Source: CBDAUN01 sp965214875
GTDB taxonomy: Bacteria; Pseudomonadota; Gammaproteobacteria; Arenicellales; JAJDZL01
Assembly (NCBI GenBank): GCA_965214875.1
Contig: OZ243980.1
Coordinates: 682,001-746,000, forward strand
Length of the DNA stretch: 64,000 nt
Direction of reading: 5' to 3'
Each line of letters begins with the position of its first letter. The stretch's first letter is position 1. The position numbers and the translations under genes were made by a program. Of the stretch, positions 25,246-34,264 are shown in pieces. The notes under the pieces are model-generated. The model had not been told where the DNA came from and made no database searches. It saw only the letters and a program-made list of their open reading frames with translations.

Positions 25246-25652
25246 GGGGTCGGGGTTGATTTGCTTTTCATTATCCATCTCGACCGAAGTTCAAAGTTCT
25301 TATCCAGATAGATCGTTTTTCCTTGTAAATGCCAGCCTTTGCAGGAAAATCAGCTTTGACCAGCTTTACTTTTAGCGCCTATTTTGTCACCCTCCGCCGG
25401 CATTTTGAATCGAATGTGAGTTGGTCATCGAGCAACTCGGTGCCGGCGAATGTCAGAGCCCTCTATGCCCCGCGCAAGCGCTGCTTGACATAGCGCGCCG
25501 GCATGCGAAGCGGCAGATGCGCCCTGATCAAATCGTTCAAGCGATAATGAATCGACCACATTGGTGCTGACAGGCACGTGTTGTCGATGCCGCGACTCCG
25601 GTGCATTGCACACCCATTGCATCGTTCGCAGCAGGCAAGGTTTTTATGTGAC
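25246..25652. other. Gene-free stretch right of the methylase element
   Basis: Short frames near 25425-25675 on either strand do not resemble known proteins and lack ribosome binding sites. The GC-rich part from 25390 may be a worn gene fragment. Nothing further supported. Confidence 0.4.
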
Positions 25653-26276
25653 TCAGCTTTCGGGCAGCTTCTCAATCGACTCAGTCAAGATGCACATCGA
25701 CTCTATCGGAAAGTGTATCTCAACGGGATTGACCGCTTGGATCACATACTCGCCATCAATCAGTTCATAGGCCATGTCTACCGCTGGGTCCCCCTTGTCC
25801 AAAACTGCGCCGGAATCAAGATCGACTCCGAAACCAGGCAGGATGTAGGCTGTTTTCAATCGATGAGGGCCGAATCCGTCGGCGACACGTTCAAATACAA
25901 TTATTTCATCGACAATTAGCGGTATGGCAGCCTCCGCCGGCTGTTCCACCCAGGTGAACGTCATTTTGCCGCTACTGTTCTGATTGGTGCGAAAGATGCC
26001 GATCCCCGAGCCTTTCCGATTCCCTTGCAGCTTGAATTGGTTGGTTTGCAGTTCCAGAAATTCTGTCCTGGTTATCAGCGAATCCAGCGTTTTCACATAG
26101 GCATCAGGCTCCACTAGAAATTGCCCCAGCATAAGCTGGTCAAACTCGTCGTAGACAACGCTGCAGTCGAACGTCCCCGCATATGAAACCGCAGAGATCG
26201 TAAAGAATACGGCGCTAATCAACCGAGAAGCGGCGCGACTTGCAGGTGATGGCTTTCGACTATTCACAACTCGCAT
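25653..26276 (-). CDS. Secreted hypothetical protein downstream of rsmA
   Basis: A 207-residue protein with an N-terminal signal peptide ('SRLISAVFFTISAVSYAG', basic residues before it) and a predicted periplasmic or secreted mature part rich in beta-prone stretches ('GKMTFTWVEQP', 'EIIVFERVADGFG'). Two cysteines ('FDCSVVYDE' and 'SMCILTES') could form a disulfide. The ATG at 26276 lies 13 bases inside the end of rsmA, so it is translated with rsmA and pdxA. I recognise no family. Confidence 0.65.
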   Translation of the reverse strand: MRVVNSRKPSPASRAASRLISAVFFTISAVSYAGTFDCSVVYDEFDQLMLGQFLVEPDAYVKTLDSLITRTEFLELQTNQFKLQGNRKGSGIGIFRTNQNSSGKMTFTWVEQPAEAAIPLIVDEIIVFERVADGFGPHRLKTAYILPGFGVDLDSGAVLDKGDPAVDMAYELIDGEYVIQAVNPVEIHFPIESMCILTESIEKLPES

Positions 26277-27037
26277 TTAATCTGGTTCGCCAGCTGTTCA
26301 AACTGATCGACAGTTAAATTCTCCGCCCGCAATCCGGGATCAATAAGGGCTCGTTCAAAGATATCGTCAGTGACCTTTCCTGATAGCGAATTTCGAAGTG
26401 TTTTTCGTCTTTGACCAAACGCGAGACGCACCAGCTCATCAAAGCTGTCTGCTGAACGCGGACAAGATCTAGCGAGTTGCTTCGGCTTCATGTAAACGAC
26501 CGAAGATTCAACTTGAGGGGGCGGGCTGAACGCCCAAGGCCCGACATCGAAAAGCGTTTCGCAATGCATGCGTCGTGAAACTGTTACCGTCAATCTTCCA
26601 TATTGCGCTGTGCCGCAACGCGCCGTGCAGCGTTTGGCAACTTCCTTTTGTACCATAAAGCATATATCCTGAACAATCTCGCATGTGTTGACAAGGCGCG
26701 AGATAAGCTCAGTCGATATCGAATAGGGAAGGTTGCCGATAAGTCTGATCTTTCCATTGGTTTTCGGCAGTGCCGAGTAGTTGAATTCAAGTGCGTCTGA
26801 GCAGTGAATCACGGCCTGGCTTTCCGAATATCGACTTTGCAGCTCGCTCACGAGTCGCGTATCGATTTCAATCGCATGAAGTTCGCGGACTTTCCCGACA
26901 AGCCGCTGCGTTAGAGCGCCATGCCCTGGGCCGATCTCGACCATCGTGTCATTTTCGTCCGGGCTTACCGACTCGATGATTCGTTGAATAATTTGTTCGT
27001 CAACGAGGAAGTGCTGACCAAGCGGCGGCTTTTTCAT
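26264..27037 (-). CDS. rsmA: 16S rRNA dimethyladenosine transferase (RsmA/KsgA)
   Basis: Dimethylates two adjacent adenosines near the 3' end of 16S rRNA during small-subunit maturation. Features are 'PPLGQHFLVDEQIIQRI', the AdoMet motif 'MVEIGPGHGALTQRL', and the catalytic 'LIGNLPYSIST' (N-L-P-Y), plus the C-terminal 'LAFGQRRKTLRNSL'. At 257 residues it is the usual size. It lies 12 bases after pdxA on the same strand, the gammaproteobacterial pdxA-ksgA order; surA and lptD are not in front of pdxA as they are in E. coli. Confidence 0.97.
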   Translation of the reverse strand: MKKPPLGQHFLVDEQIIQRIIESVSPDENDTMVEIGPGHGALTQRLVGKVRELHAIEIDTRLVSELQSRYSESQAVIHCSDALEFNYSALPKTNGKIRLIGNLPYSISTELISRLVNTCEIVQDICFMVQKEVAKRCTARCGTAQYGRLTVTVSRRMHCETLFDVGPWAFSPPPQVESSVVYMKPKQLARSCPRSADSFDELVRLAFGQRRKTLRNSLSGKVTDDIFERALIDPGLRAENLTVDQFEQLANQIKCEL

Positions 27038-27049
27038 TGTTTCTACGTT

Positions 27050-28051
27050 TCAGCCTATTCCGCGTTGACAAATGTTGATTGCTGTTTCTACCGCATAGGC
27101 CAGGCTGCTACTGTCCGCTTGTCCCGTTCCCGCAACATCATAAGCAGTGCCGTGGTCGACTGAAGTGCGCACAATCGGAAGCCCAAGCGTGACATTGGCA
27201 ATTTCCCCAAAGCAGCTATGCTTGATGACGGGCAGTCCTTGATCGTGATATAAAGCAAGTACAGCGTCGAATTGCGATAGGCTTGCTGGAACGAACGCTG
27301 TATCGGCTGGAGCCGGCCCCGCAATATGAAGCCCTTTTTGGCGATATTCTTCAATCACCGGTCCGATAACTGTTCGCTCTTCGTCGCCGAGCAATCCGCC
27401 TTCCCCAGCATGCGGATTTAGACCGCATACCAAGATTCGCGGCGGCTCGAAGCCGAACTTGCGGCGCAGATCTGCATGCAGCACATCGATAACAGCGCAT
27501 AGTCGCTGCCTGTCAATCGCTGAACACACATCGACCAGGCGCAGATGCGTTGTTGCTAATGCTACCCGCATGCTCGGTGAAGCGAGCAGCATCACAGGGC
27601 AGTCTGATTCGGTCTTTTCTGCCAGATATTCAGTATGTCCTGAGAAGTTGTACCCAGCTTGCGAAATAACCGCCTTGTTTACTGGCCCAGTAACCATTGC
27701 ATCATATTCTCCCGAAACGCAGCCATTGATTGCTGCATCCAGTGTTTTGACAATGTAGTGCGCATTATGCGGGTCGGGCACACCTGCGATCGGGATTGTT
27801 TCGCAACCGATGTGGTGGATCCGAACCGACTCGTTGCAACTAGAAGCGGTACTGGAAAATAAAGCTGATCCAAGCAGTTTTGCTCGTGTTTCAAGCACGT
27901 TCGCGTCGCAAATGACGACAATGTCGCAGTTCAATCTGTTTTTTGTGAGCGACACCACAAGATCTGGACCTACGCCGGCTGGGTCACCCGGGGTGATCGC
28001 GATGACCTTTCGTTTTGTTGCTGATTTGATCAAGGTTGGGGTGCTTTGCAA
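27050..28051 (-). CDS. pdxA: 4-hydroxythreonine-4-phosphate dehydrogenase
   Basis: NAD-dependent, divalent-metal enzyme of pyridoxal 5'-phosphate synthesis. 'VIAITPGDPAGVGPDLV' opens the protein; the metal-binding histidines are visible in 'SGHTEYLAEKT', 'CGLNPHAGEGGLLGDEE' and 'ALYHDQGLPVIK'; the C-terminal 'VRTSVDHGTAYDVAGTG' is characteristic. The length of 333 residues is normal. It is upstream of rsmA in one operon. Confidence 0.96.
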   Translation of the reverse strand: MQSTPTLIKSATKRKVIAITPGDPAGVGPDLVVSLTKNRLNCDIVVICDANVLETRAKLLGSALFSSTASSCNESVRIHHIGCETIPIAGVPDPHNAHYIVKTLDAAINGCVSGEYDAMVTGPVNKAVISQAGYNFSGHTEYLAEKTESDCPVMLLASPSMRVALATTHLRLVDVCSAIDRQRLCAVIDVLHADLRRKFGFEPPRILVCGLNPHAGEGGLLGDEERTVIGPVIEEYRQKGLHIAGPAPADTAFVPASLSQFDAVLALYHDQGLPVIKHSCFGEIANVTLGLPIVRTSVDHGTAYDVAGTGQADSSSLAYAVETAINICQRGIG

Positions 28052-28318
28052 ATTTGCGAATGCGAAATTGATCGAAAGAGTTGCACCATGGCACTATGCC
28101 TCTTGCTGAGCGGGTGCTGAACCAAAGCTTGATTCAACCTGCAACAGCATGTATCGGCAGTAACTAGCATTTGACCATGCCTTCATTCCGAGCAAGAGCC
28201 GGCAAGAAAACCCGTGACGAAAGAAATGCGGACAAAGACGATCAGCGGATGGCAAAAATTGATAGCTTGAGTACGGCTGCACACCATCGTTTCAGATATA
28301 TCGATTTGAATTTCTTGA

Positions 28319-28558
28319 TCAATTCAACCCGCTGTGCGTGCCATCGCAAAACGGCTGCTTATTCGTATGCTTGCATCCGCACAACCAATACGTACGCAGT
28401 TTGTCAACCGTAAACTTGAGCGGCTCGAATTCACTGCCTTTGTGCGAACCGTCGCAAAAGGGCTGGTTTGTTGACTTTCCGCACCGGCACCAGAAATAGT
28501 CTCCGGGCTTTAGTTCAATTCCGTATGGTTCCGTTTGAGGGATATCAGGTTTTGACAC
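28319..28558 (-). CDS. CDGSH iron-sulfur domain protein
   Basis: A 79-residue protein with two CDGSH motifs: 'CRCGKSTNQPFCDGSHKG' near residue 23 and 'CGCKHTNKQPFCDGTHSG' near the C-terminus. Each C-x-C...C-x3-H set binds a [2Fe-2S] cluster, as in the tandem bacterial relatives of mitoNEET. The start is GTG at 28558 behind AAGGAATC. It is a single gene; the proposed roles in this family are electron transfer or redox sensing, which cannot be narrowed here. Confidence 0.9.
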   Translation of the reverse strand: MSKPDIPQTEPYGIELKPGDYFWCRCGKSTNQPFCDGSHKGSEFEPLKFTVDKLRTYWLCGCKHTNKQPFCDGTHSGLN

Positions 28559-28803
28559 GATGTGATTCCTTAAAAATGGTTAATCGAATAATCAACTTCA
28601 TTGCAACCGCATCAGCTTGTATTCGCAATGGAGATTCGCATTATTGTACTGCTACCAGGCGATGCCTGCGAGTCCAGTGGGGCAATTCGGCCGAATTGCT
28701 GAACGACTGTATCGCATCGAGCTGTTTGATCATCAAAATAATCTTGTGAAACTGATAGCCATTTTGGGTTGCCTGAATTGCTGCGTCTTTCGTTGCGCCC
28801 AAA

Positions 28804-29208
28804 TTGACCATTGATCTACTTGAGGCTTTACGCCATAGAGTTCATCTGTGCCAGATTTTTGAAAAACTTCACAGATGTAGTGAACCCGTACAGAGTGACC
28901 AGGTTTATCCTGGAAATTTGCTGAACACCTATCACTGGCGCCCGCTTGGCGTTGATTCGGTTGAAGTCTGGCGCGGCTGGTACAGTGTCAATGGCGAGGC
29001 TTCTGAAGTTGTTCGGCAACTGGCGGCGCAAGACCGCGAAACGACGGTCGAAGAGGACATTCGTCTGGTCGAGTCGGTGCAGCGCGGGCTGGGCAGTCGC
29101 GGCTACAGTCCGGGGCCGCTCGTTATCGATCCGCGTTTCGGCGTCGACTCTGAACACTCGATAGAAGTATTGCAGAGCTGGATGCGCAGTGCGGTCGAAG
29201 TGGCTTAG
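28804..29208 (+). pseudogene. Aromatic-ring-hydroxylating dioxygenase alpha subunit, C-terminal fragment
   Basis: From about residue 40 onward the frame matches the C-terminal catalytic domain of Rieske-type oxygenases: 'NTYHWRPLGVDSVEVWRGWY', then 'RQLAAQDRETTVEEDIRLV', 'ESVQRGLGSRGYSPGPLVI' and 'SEHSIEVLQSWMR'. The Rieske cluster domain and most of the mononuclear iron site are missing, and the sequence upstream is not related, so this is a 5'-truncated remnant. The following gene, a carboxymuconolactone decarboxylase homologue, may have belonged to the same degradation cluster. Confidence 0.7.
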
Positions 29209-29266
29209 CGTAGTCTATGCCGATTGCGCGTGAAGGCTGGGGCGATGCAGGCATGCAAGAGGATCA

Positions 29267-29653
29267 ATGATGGATAAGGAATTATTTGACAAGGCGCTGA
29301 GCAAGCGAAAGGCAACGCTTGGGGCGGAATATGTCGAGCGCAATCTTGCGCTGGCAGACGATTTTACGCGACCGTTTCAAGAGGCTATGACCGAGTGGTG
29401 CTGGGGTTTTGGGTGGTCGGACGAAACCATTGACGCCAAGACGCGCTCGATGATGAATCTTGCGATGATCGGTGCGCTTGGCAAGATGCATGAGTGGGAA
29501 ATGCATTGCCGCGGCGCTTTGAACAATGGCGTCAGCAAGGAAGAGATCCGGTCAATTATTCATGTAGTCGGAATCTATTGCGGCGTACCCCAGAGCTTGG
29601 AATGTTTCCGGGTCGCTCGTAAAGTGCTGACAGAGCGCGGTCTGCTAGACTGA
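29267..29653 (+). CDS. Carboxymuconolactone decarboxylase family protein
   Basis: A 128-residue AhpD-like alpha-helical protein close in length to PcaC. 'DAKTRSMMNLAMIGALGKMHEWEMH' and 'GVSKEEIRSIIHVVGIYCGV' are the family core; the classic E-x11-C-x-x-C redox site of AhpD is absent, so it is of the decarboxylase rather than peroxidase-partner type. Start is ATG 29267 after GAGGATCA. It stands 58 bases after the dioxygenase fragment and may be a survivor of an aromatic-compound pathway. Confidence 0.85.
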   Translation: MMDKELFDKALSKRKATLGAEYVERNLALADDFTRPFQEAMTEWCWGFGWSDETIDAKTRSMMNLAMIGALGKMHEWEMHCRGALNNGVSKEEIRSIIHVVGIYCGVPQSLECFRVARKVLTERGLLD

Positions 29654-29796
29654 TTGCAGATATCGTGACCAGAGGTTCCGATTCGGCGTCGATGCGCCGG
29701 ATTCCAGTGAAATGGGCTTGAAATCGTTTCAGCCGACTCATTGAAAATTTCGGTAGTGTCCCAGTTTGAAAATCGCAAAGACGCATGGCAGGACAA

Positions 29797-29814
29797 GGCG
29801 GCCGCGGGGCCGCC
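29797..29814 (-). terminator. GC-rich hairpin downstream of the cassette B gene
   Basis: GGCGGCC/GGCCGCC stem with a four-base loop, just inside the left inverted repeat and downstream of the coding frame; only a weak T-run follows. Confidence 0.5.
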
Positions 29815-29903
29815 CTGTATCCGGGATGTTCAGCGATATTCCACTGATATCCGGTGCCAGCTTGACGCCGTCGCGCGGCCCGCGCTCCCGATGACCGGAT
29901 GGC

Positions 29904-30595
29904 TCAGCTGTCGAGGTCCGGACAATTGAGATACTGCCTTTGCGCCTGGCTCGCCGCAGTCTGGCCGGCGAGGATGTGTGTTCCGTTGCGCGTGCCGTTG
30001 CAATAGCAGTCCCGAATGTCCTGCTTCGTGCTGGCCACCGCATAGCACCCGGTCCGGTTATATCGGGCTAGGTTGGGTTTCCACTCATTTTCCTTGTCAT
30101 CGAAAAACAGGTTCTGCTCCGCGGTCGAGAACTCGCCGCGGGTCTTGAAGCAGTGGCGGATGAAAGGGGATTCCAATGCCAAATATGCAATGACTACATA
30201 GCGCGTATTCTTCTCTAAGTTGCTGAAGGTAATGCTTCGTGAAGCTATGGCGGTATCTTGGGTTGCCGTGCCCAAATCTGTTGCCTGCAATGGCGTTTCA
30301 ACCCCGCTTTTTTGAGCTGCCACATAAACTCTTGCCGATGTTAAGCTGCTATCGCCCGTAAGGTTTCTAACATCGAGAAGTATGATTCGCGGAACGGTTA
30401 CTGACAGAGTGTTTTGTGTGGGAGTCCCTAAAAATAGCCCAGAGCGTATCTCTGACCAGCCGCCTTGTATGCAAGCTTCCGCGCCGGTGGTCGCCGGAAT
30501 GACCAGCTGCGCCTGCACCGGGGCCGCAAGCGTCGCCAGCAGCAGGACTGTTAGTTTAGCGATTAGCGAGGGGGGGGGGTGAGTAATTGCTTCAT
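29904..30595 (-). CDS. Cassette B: secreted cysteine-rich protein, phase-variable, frame OFF as sequenced
   Basis: ATG at 30595 follows GAGGAAAACACA. Five codons later a run of ten C residues begins. Ten (or nine) C lead to a stop at once; eleven or eight give 'MKQLLTPPPSLIAKLTVLLL' and a signal peptide ending 'AAPVQA|QLVIPATTG'. The mature protein has a variable middle with a fibronectin-III-like ending ('ITFSNLEKNTRYVVIAY') and the conserved cysteine tail ('HCFKTRGEF', 'TGCYAVA', 'DCYCNGTR', 'QRQYLNCPDLDS'). The tail is nearly the same as in cassette A while the middle is not, as in antigenically varying surface or secreted proteins. Function unknown. Confidence 0.72.
30570..30579. repeat. 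Homopolymeric tract, 10 G (C on coding strand), cassette B
   Basis: Lies in codons 6-9 of the cassette B gene; eight or eleven bases restore the frame into the signal peptide. Confidence 0.85.
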
Positions 30596-30679
30596 TGTGT
30601 TTTCCTCATGGTTGCATTTCCCTTCATTCTACCAGTTTTCCTCTCAAAAATAGGCAAACTTTCAAACTGAGCCACTACC

Positions 30680-31728
30680 GAAATTTCTGCAAGATTTCAC
30701 TCGCATCGGGATATTTGTTGGCTTCCAGTCATATTGCCCACCACCTTGTCGAAAAAGCGAGTGAGGATAATATTGTCTTGGGCAAAAGTTTGAAACCTCG
30801 ACCTAGTCATGCAATGATCAAATCGAATCTTTGCTTCGCTATCGTCAAGGCGGTACGCTGAGCGTTGAAGTTAAAACCTGCTTGATGAGCCGGTCATGGT
30901 GCGTTGGCATGGCATGCTGGTTCCGATTGCGATACGGTGCTGGCATGGTGGGTCGGTTTGAAATTTCCTTCATTTTCTTGAGTGGGGCGACCCGAAAGCC
31001 ACCATTTTGTAAGAATATGATCAGATTTCCGCCCCTGCATATGGTGATTCTGGGCAGTAGTATCTGCCCTCATAGTGCAGTTCTGGCCGCTTAGCTTTCG
31101 TAACACATGAGCAAGTCCCCCGCGCACCGCCGCTTTCATTGAACTGACAGGCGTGGTGCCGTCATTGAAACCGAATCGATCCAGATTTGCGCAGGTCTCA
31201 TTGTCGGATGCGGCAAGTCTGATGCCCCTGTTATTCGAAGCAATTTTATAACCGGTTACACGTAGCAGCATGACCTCAACCACGCTTTCCCAGCGGCTAC
31301 CTTGTTATCCGCCCAGCACTTGAAAAAACTGATTCGAAAGTAAAGTGAACCGGTAACTACCCGGGCAGTCTGGATTGCGGCCAAGGGGCCGCAGCCCATG
31401 AAGCTCATGGTTTGCAGGCAGCTCGAGATGCGGTCGCGCTTGGGACTGCGCATCTTGAAAACTAGGCGGGCGGACGAATGCGCTTGGATCCAGTGGCTTT
31501 TGCGGTCGATGCGGATCGAGATCTCGTCGATGCGCATCACCGGCATCGCCGCCGCGAGCGCCAAAATCTCACCGCGCCCCGGATTTCGGCGAAAATTCGC
31601 CAAAAAAATCTCTAACGCGGATTTTGGGAGATATGCGGGCCGCAACGCGAGTGAGAGATTGCACGAATTGCTTGTGGTCTACTTTATTCGATTAAGCTAG
31701 GACACTAGCAGTTGAAATTGAATCAATC
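30680..31728. other. About 1 kb without a supportable gene between cassettes B and C
   Basis: Frames at 30894-31283 and 31256-31645 (minus) are open but lack ribosome binding sites, known motifs and protein-like composition. The stretch has the look of layered remnants of insertions. No complete inverted-repeat pair is seen. Confidence 0.4.
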
Positions 31729-31750
31729 AGGGCGGCCCGAAATCCGCCCT
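31729..31750 (-). terminator. Hairpin downstream of the cassette C gene
   Basis: AGGGCGG/CCGCCCT stem with an eight-base loop, 21 bases after the stop of the cassette C gene, matching the GC-rich hairpins behind cassettes B and D. Confidence 0.55.
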
Positions 31751-31771
31751 GTATTTGATCACGGGGTGTTA

Positions 31772-32559
31772 TCAGCGGTCAGCTCTAACCGTAAAATCGC
31801 ACCATTCAGCATAGGGTTTCCAGCCTAGTGCTTGACTTTCCCGCGTCGGCCATTTTGCCGGGCCGCAATACCGTCCCGGTGCGAAGGTTGCACTGTAACC
31901 GTTGCCGTTAATATGCGTTAACCACTCACTGGCATCAACAGTAGTTCCACCTGGGCCAAATTCCGAGCATTGCGGCACTCCATTAACATTTCCATTCAAA
32001 CAAACCCGGCCATATACTCGCACGCCGAAGGAACCGATCGAGAACCTCTTCCAACGCCCCTCTGCGTAATACCGACATGCCTCATAATCGAACGGGTCGC
32101 CGCCATCATAGCGGTCGCTTTTTCGGTAATAATGCACCATAGTTATTCGTGGTGCGGGAATCCATGCGCCATTCTCCCATCTCCCGCCGCTTAGCGAGCA
32201 ACCGCTCCCGTCTCCCACGCCAAAAGATTGAACGCTGCCACTACTGGCAAAAGACCAGCCCGTTGGCTCGATGATCAGATTCTGTGTAGCATCGTAAGAT
32301 GCTCCAAATAGCATCGTCCCTCTATTTTTTACTTGTCCTCCAGATTCATGGGCGATTGTCACGTGTTGCGCCTGCGCTGGCACTGTCAGCACCGCAAGCA
32401 GCATGAGTACCGCCAATTTTGCAAGCGGACGCGGCTGCCCCCGGCAGCCACGCTGACACGGAAGGAACCGTATCGAGGTTCTTTCATTGTCAACGCTTTG
32501 CGATTTTAGTTTTCTATGGAAGGGGGGGGGGGTAGAAATTTCTTTGCGTGTCGCATCAT
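31772..32559 (-). CDS. Cassette C: secreted cysteine-containing protein, phase-variable, frame OFF as sequenced
   Basis: The double ATG at 32559 has an excellent AGGAG eight bases upstream. After nine codons comes a run of eleven C. Eleven leads to a stop after about five further codons; twelve (or nine) lets the frame run on through a long basic leader to a signal peptide core ('PLAKLAVLMLLAVLTVPAQA') and a mature protein of about 195 residues. A weak TTG at 32632 is in frame with eleven C but has no ribosome site. The mature part differs from A and B: 'RGTMLFGASYDAT', 'GCSLSGGRWENGAW', 'YEACRYYAEGRWKRFSIG', 'CLNGNVNGVPQC', 'RYCGPAKWP'. The signal core equals that of A. No family recognised. 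Confidence 0.65.
32522..32532. repeat. Homopolymeric tract, 11 G (C on coding strand), cassette C
   Basis: Begins right after codon 9 of the cassette C gene; nine or twelve bases connect the AGGAG-ATG start with the signal peptide frame. Confidence 0.85.
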
Positions 32560-32731
32560 TTGATTTTCTCCTATAGCTCAATGTGCTTGTTGTGATAGCG
32601 AATGCATTTTTCTTGTTTGGAATCATGAGCAACTTATCCTTATGCCCTCATCCGCTTGGATAAACCAATCCGTTTCAATATTTAGCACTTTGAATACAGA
32701 ATGCCCAATCTCTCCAATTTCAATATTCACT

Positions 32732-32763
32732 GGAGTGGTGCGCCGCTAGCAACGCACCACTCC
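32732..32763. repeat. Perfect 11-bp inverted repeat, GGAGTGGTGCG/CGCACCACTCC
   Basis: Ten-base loop; no T-run. It lies between cassette C and the IS481 remnant and may be an element end or a regulatory hairpin. Confidence 0.5.
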
Positions 32764-32789
32764 ATTATTCTATCCTTTTCCAAGGATGT

Positions 32790-33012
32790 TGTGGAGAAAT
32801 TGTACGGGTTCGAGACCGCCTGCCAGCGGCGCGGCATCGAACTGTTCGTGCTGCCACCCAAAAGCCCCATTTGCAACAGTTGCTGGAGCGCGCCAACGCC
32901 TATCGCCCGCACCAGGCGCCCGGACAAGCGGCACCCATGCAGGCGCATAATGAAAACTTCAGCCAAAGCGCGCTTGCCGCCTGAAAAGTCTCATATGTAT
33001 TGAAACCGTACA
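32790..33012 (+). mobile_element. IS481-type insertion sequence remnant
   Basis: Contains two joined transposase pieces in plus orientation: 'FETACQRRGIELFVLPPKSP' from the catalytic core, then after a deletion and frame change 'LLERANAYRPHQAPGQAAPM' with 'AHNENFSQSALAA' and a stop. The right end (TGTACGGTTTCAATACATAT on the reverse strand) finishes at 33012. It adjoins cassette C as the 10.6-kb remnant adjoins cassette A. Confidence 0.7.
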
Positions 33013-33617
33013 GCCATTTGGATAAGTTTGCAAGTTTGGCTACAATGGGTATCTCAGTTTCTCGCAAGCTCGCTGGCCCGCCCGCTGCTTGCGGCAATGA
33101 CTCGAATTTAGATGTTATATCTGGTTAAAGGTATCGCCATAAAGGCATTGCAAACTTCCTAAAGTGCATGACTCTTTGTCCTGAGATCAATTTGAATGAT
33201 GAGTTTTGAGCCATGACCAAGTCTATGGACCGACACCTGCCTCCGAACGGAAGTTCAGGAATGTCGCGCGATCCTCGAAAACAACTGCCGCTATGTGGAC
33301 AAGATGTTGTTGATCGGCGAGGAGAGGGATTGTTTCCTGCCGCATCTGCGATGAGCCGATTCATCTTGTGGCGCTGACGTTCGGTAGCCGCAGGCATAAC
33401 TTTGTCGGCGTTTGGGCCGGACCTGCTTGAATCGCAGCGCGAGTGGCGGGTTTTTGCAGACTCTATGGAATCGGCCGCGGATGCGCAGTTTTTGGCCTGC
33501 CGTATTGTGTGACGATGATCAAGGAGCTATTCGAGGAACATGCCCCGATTAGGCGAAATCCAACACTCGGGATAGAAGCAAATAATTGATCACAACAATT
33601 TCAAAGGTGGTAGCACC
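33013..33617. other. Degraded sequence upstream of moaB
   Basis: Plus-strand words such as 'CRAILENNCRYVDKMLLIG' and 'DLLESQREWRVFADSMESAA' look like pieces of once-coding DNA, but they are separated by stops and frame changes and I cannot assign a family. The 3' end should contain the moaB promoter. Confidence 0.4.
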
Positions 33618-34160
33618 GTGACCTCTCCGAAGCAGCAACGCGAATTTATACCAGTATCGATTGCGGTACTGACGATTTCCGATTCTCGTACCGAAAAAGA
33701 TGACAAATCCGGCGATCTGCTAGTCAACCGATTAAAGGACGCACGGCACAAGTTCGTCAAAAAACAAATCGTGCGCGACGATATTTATCAGATTCGCGCT
33801 GTGGTCAGCGGCTGGATTGTCGATTCTTCGATCCAGGTGATTGTGACCACCGGTGGCACTGGCGTAACCGGAAGAGATGGAACGCCAGAAGCCATTCGAC
33901 CCTTGCTGGATAAGGAAATCGGCGGATTTGGTGAGATGTTCCGCGTTCTGTCATACGAGAAGATCCGAACTTCCACGCTGCAATCGCGCGCATTTGCGGG
34001 AGTTGCCAACGGAACCTACATTTTCTGCCTGCCTGGCTCGGCCGGAGCATGTGCCGATGCCTGGGACATGCTCATTGAAAGTCAGCTCGATTATCGAAGC
34101 CGGCCCTGCAATCTCGTCGAATTGATGCCGCGACTGCTTGAGCATCGTGACAGGCGGTGA
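33618..34160 (+). CDS. moaB: Molybdenum cofactor biosynthesis protein B
   Basis: MoaB/MogA-type protein that adenylylates molybdopterin before metal insertion. The GTG start at 33618 is preceded by AAAGGTGG. Diagnostic segments are 'VSIAVLTISDSRTEKDDKSG', 'VIVTTGGTGVTGRDGTPEAI' and 'FCLPGSAGACADAWDML'. It is a lone gene here; moaA is about 19 kb downstream on the other strand, so the cofactor pathway is dispersed. Confidence 0.93.
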   Translation: MTSPKQQREFIPVSIAVLTISDSRTEKDDKSGDLLVNRLKDARHKFVKKQIVRDDIYQIRAVVSGWIVDSSIQVIVTTGGTGVTGRDGTPEAIRPLLDKEIGGFGEMFRVLSYEKIRTSTLQSRAFAGVANGTYIFCLPGSAGACADAWDMLIESQLDYRSRPCNLVELMPRLLEHRDRR

Positions 34161-34264
34161 TTCACTGCCGGCATTGCATGCCGCCGATATGCATCATTTC
34201 AGCCTCCAACCGGGCGAAAACCTGCCCTGGACTGAGTGCGCCATTGGCTTTTTTCGCCTCTGCT

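Larger units (their letters stand above)
29752..30679. mobile_element. Cassette B: non-autonomous IS1-type transposon with secreted-protein cargo
   Basis: Exact 22-bp inverted ends: GGTAGTGTCCCAGTTTGAAAAT at 29752 and, on the other strand, GGTAGTGGCTCAGTTTGAAAGT ending at 30679 (19 of 22 identical). Flanking octamers AAAATTTC and GAAATTTC differ at one base, in line with the 8-9-bp target duplication of IS1 elements. The 928-bp interior has only one gene and a terminator, no transposase. Confidence 0.8.

Noticed and set aside
31256..31645. 129-codon minus frame
   Set aside because: No ribosome site, no family words, uneven composition; treated as non-coding.
31690..31725. Possible IS1-type end left of cassette C (GACACTAGCAGTTGAAATTG)
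   Set aside because: Only part of the 22-bp end matches and there is no partner on the other side; too weak to call.
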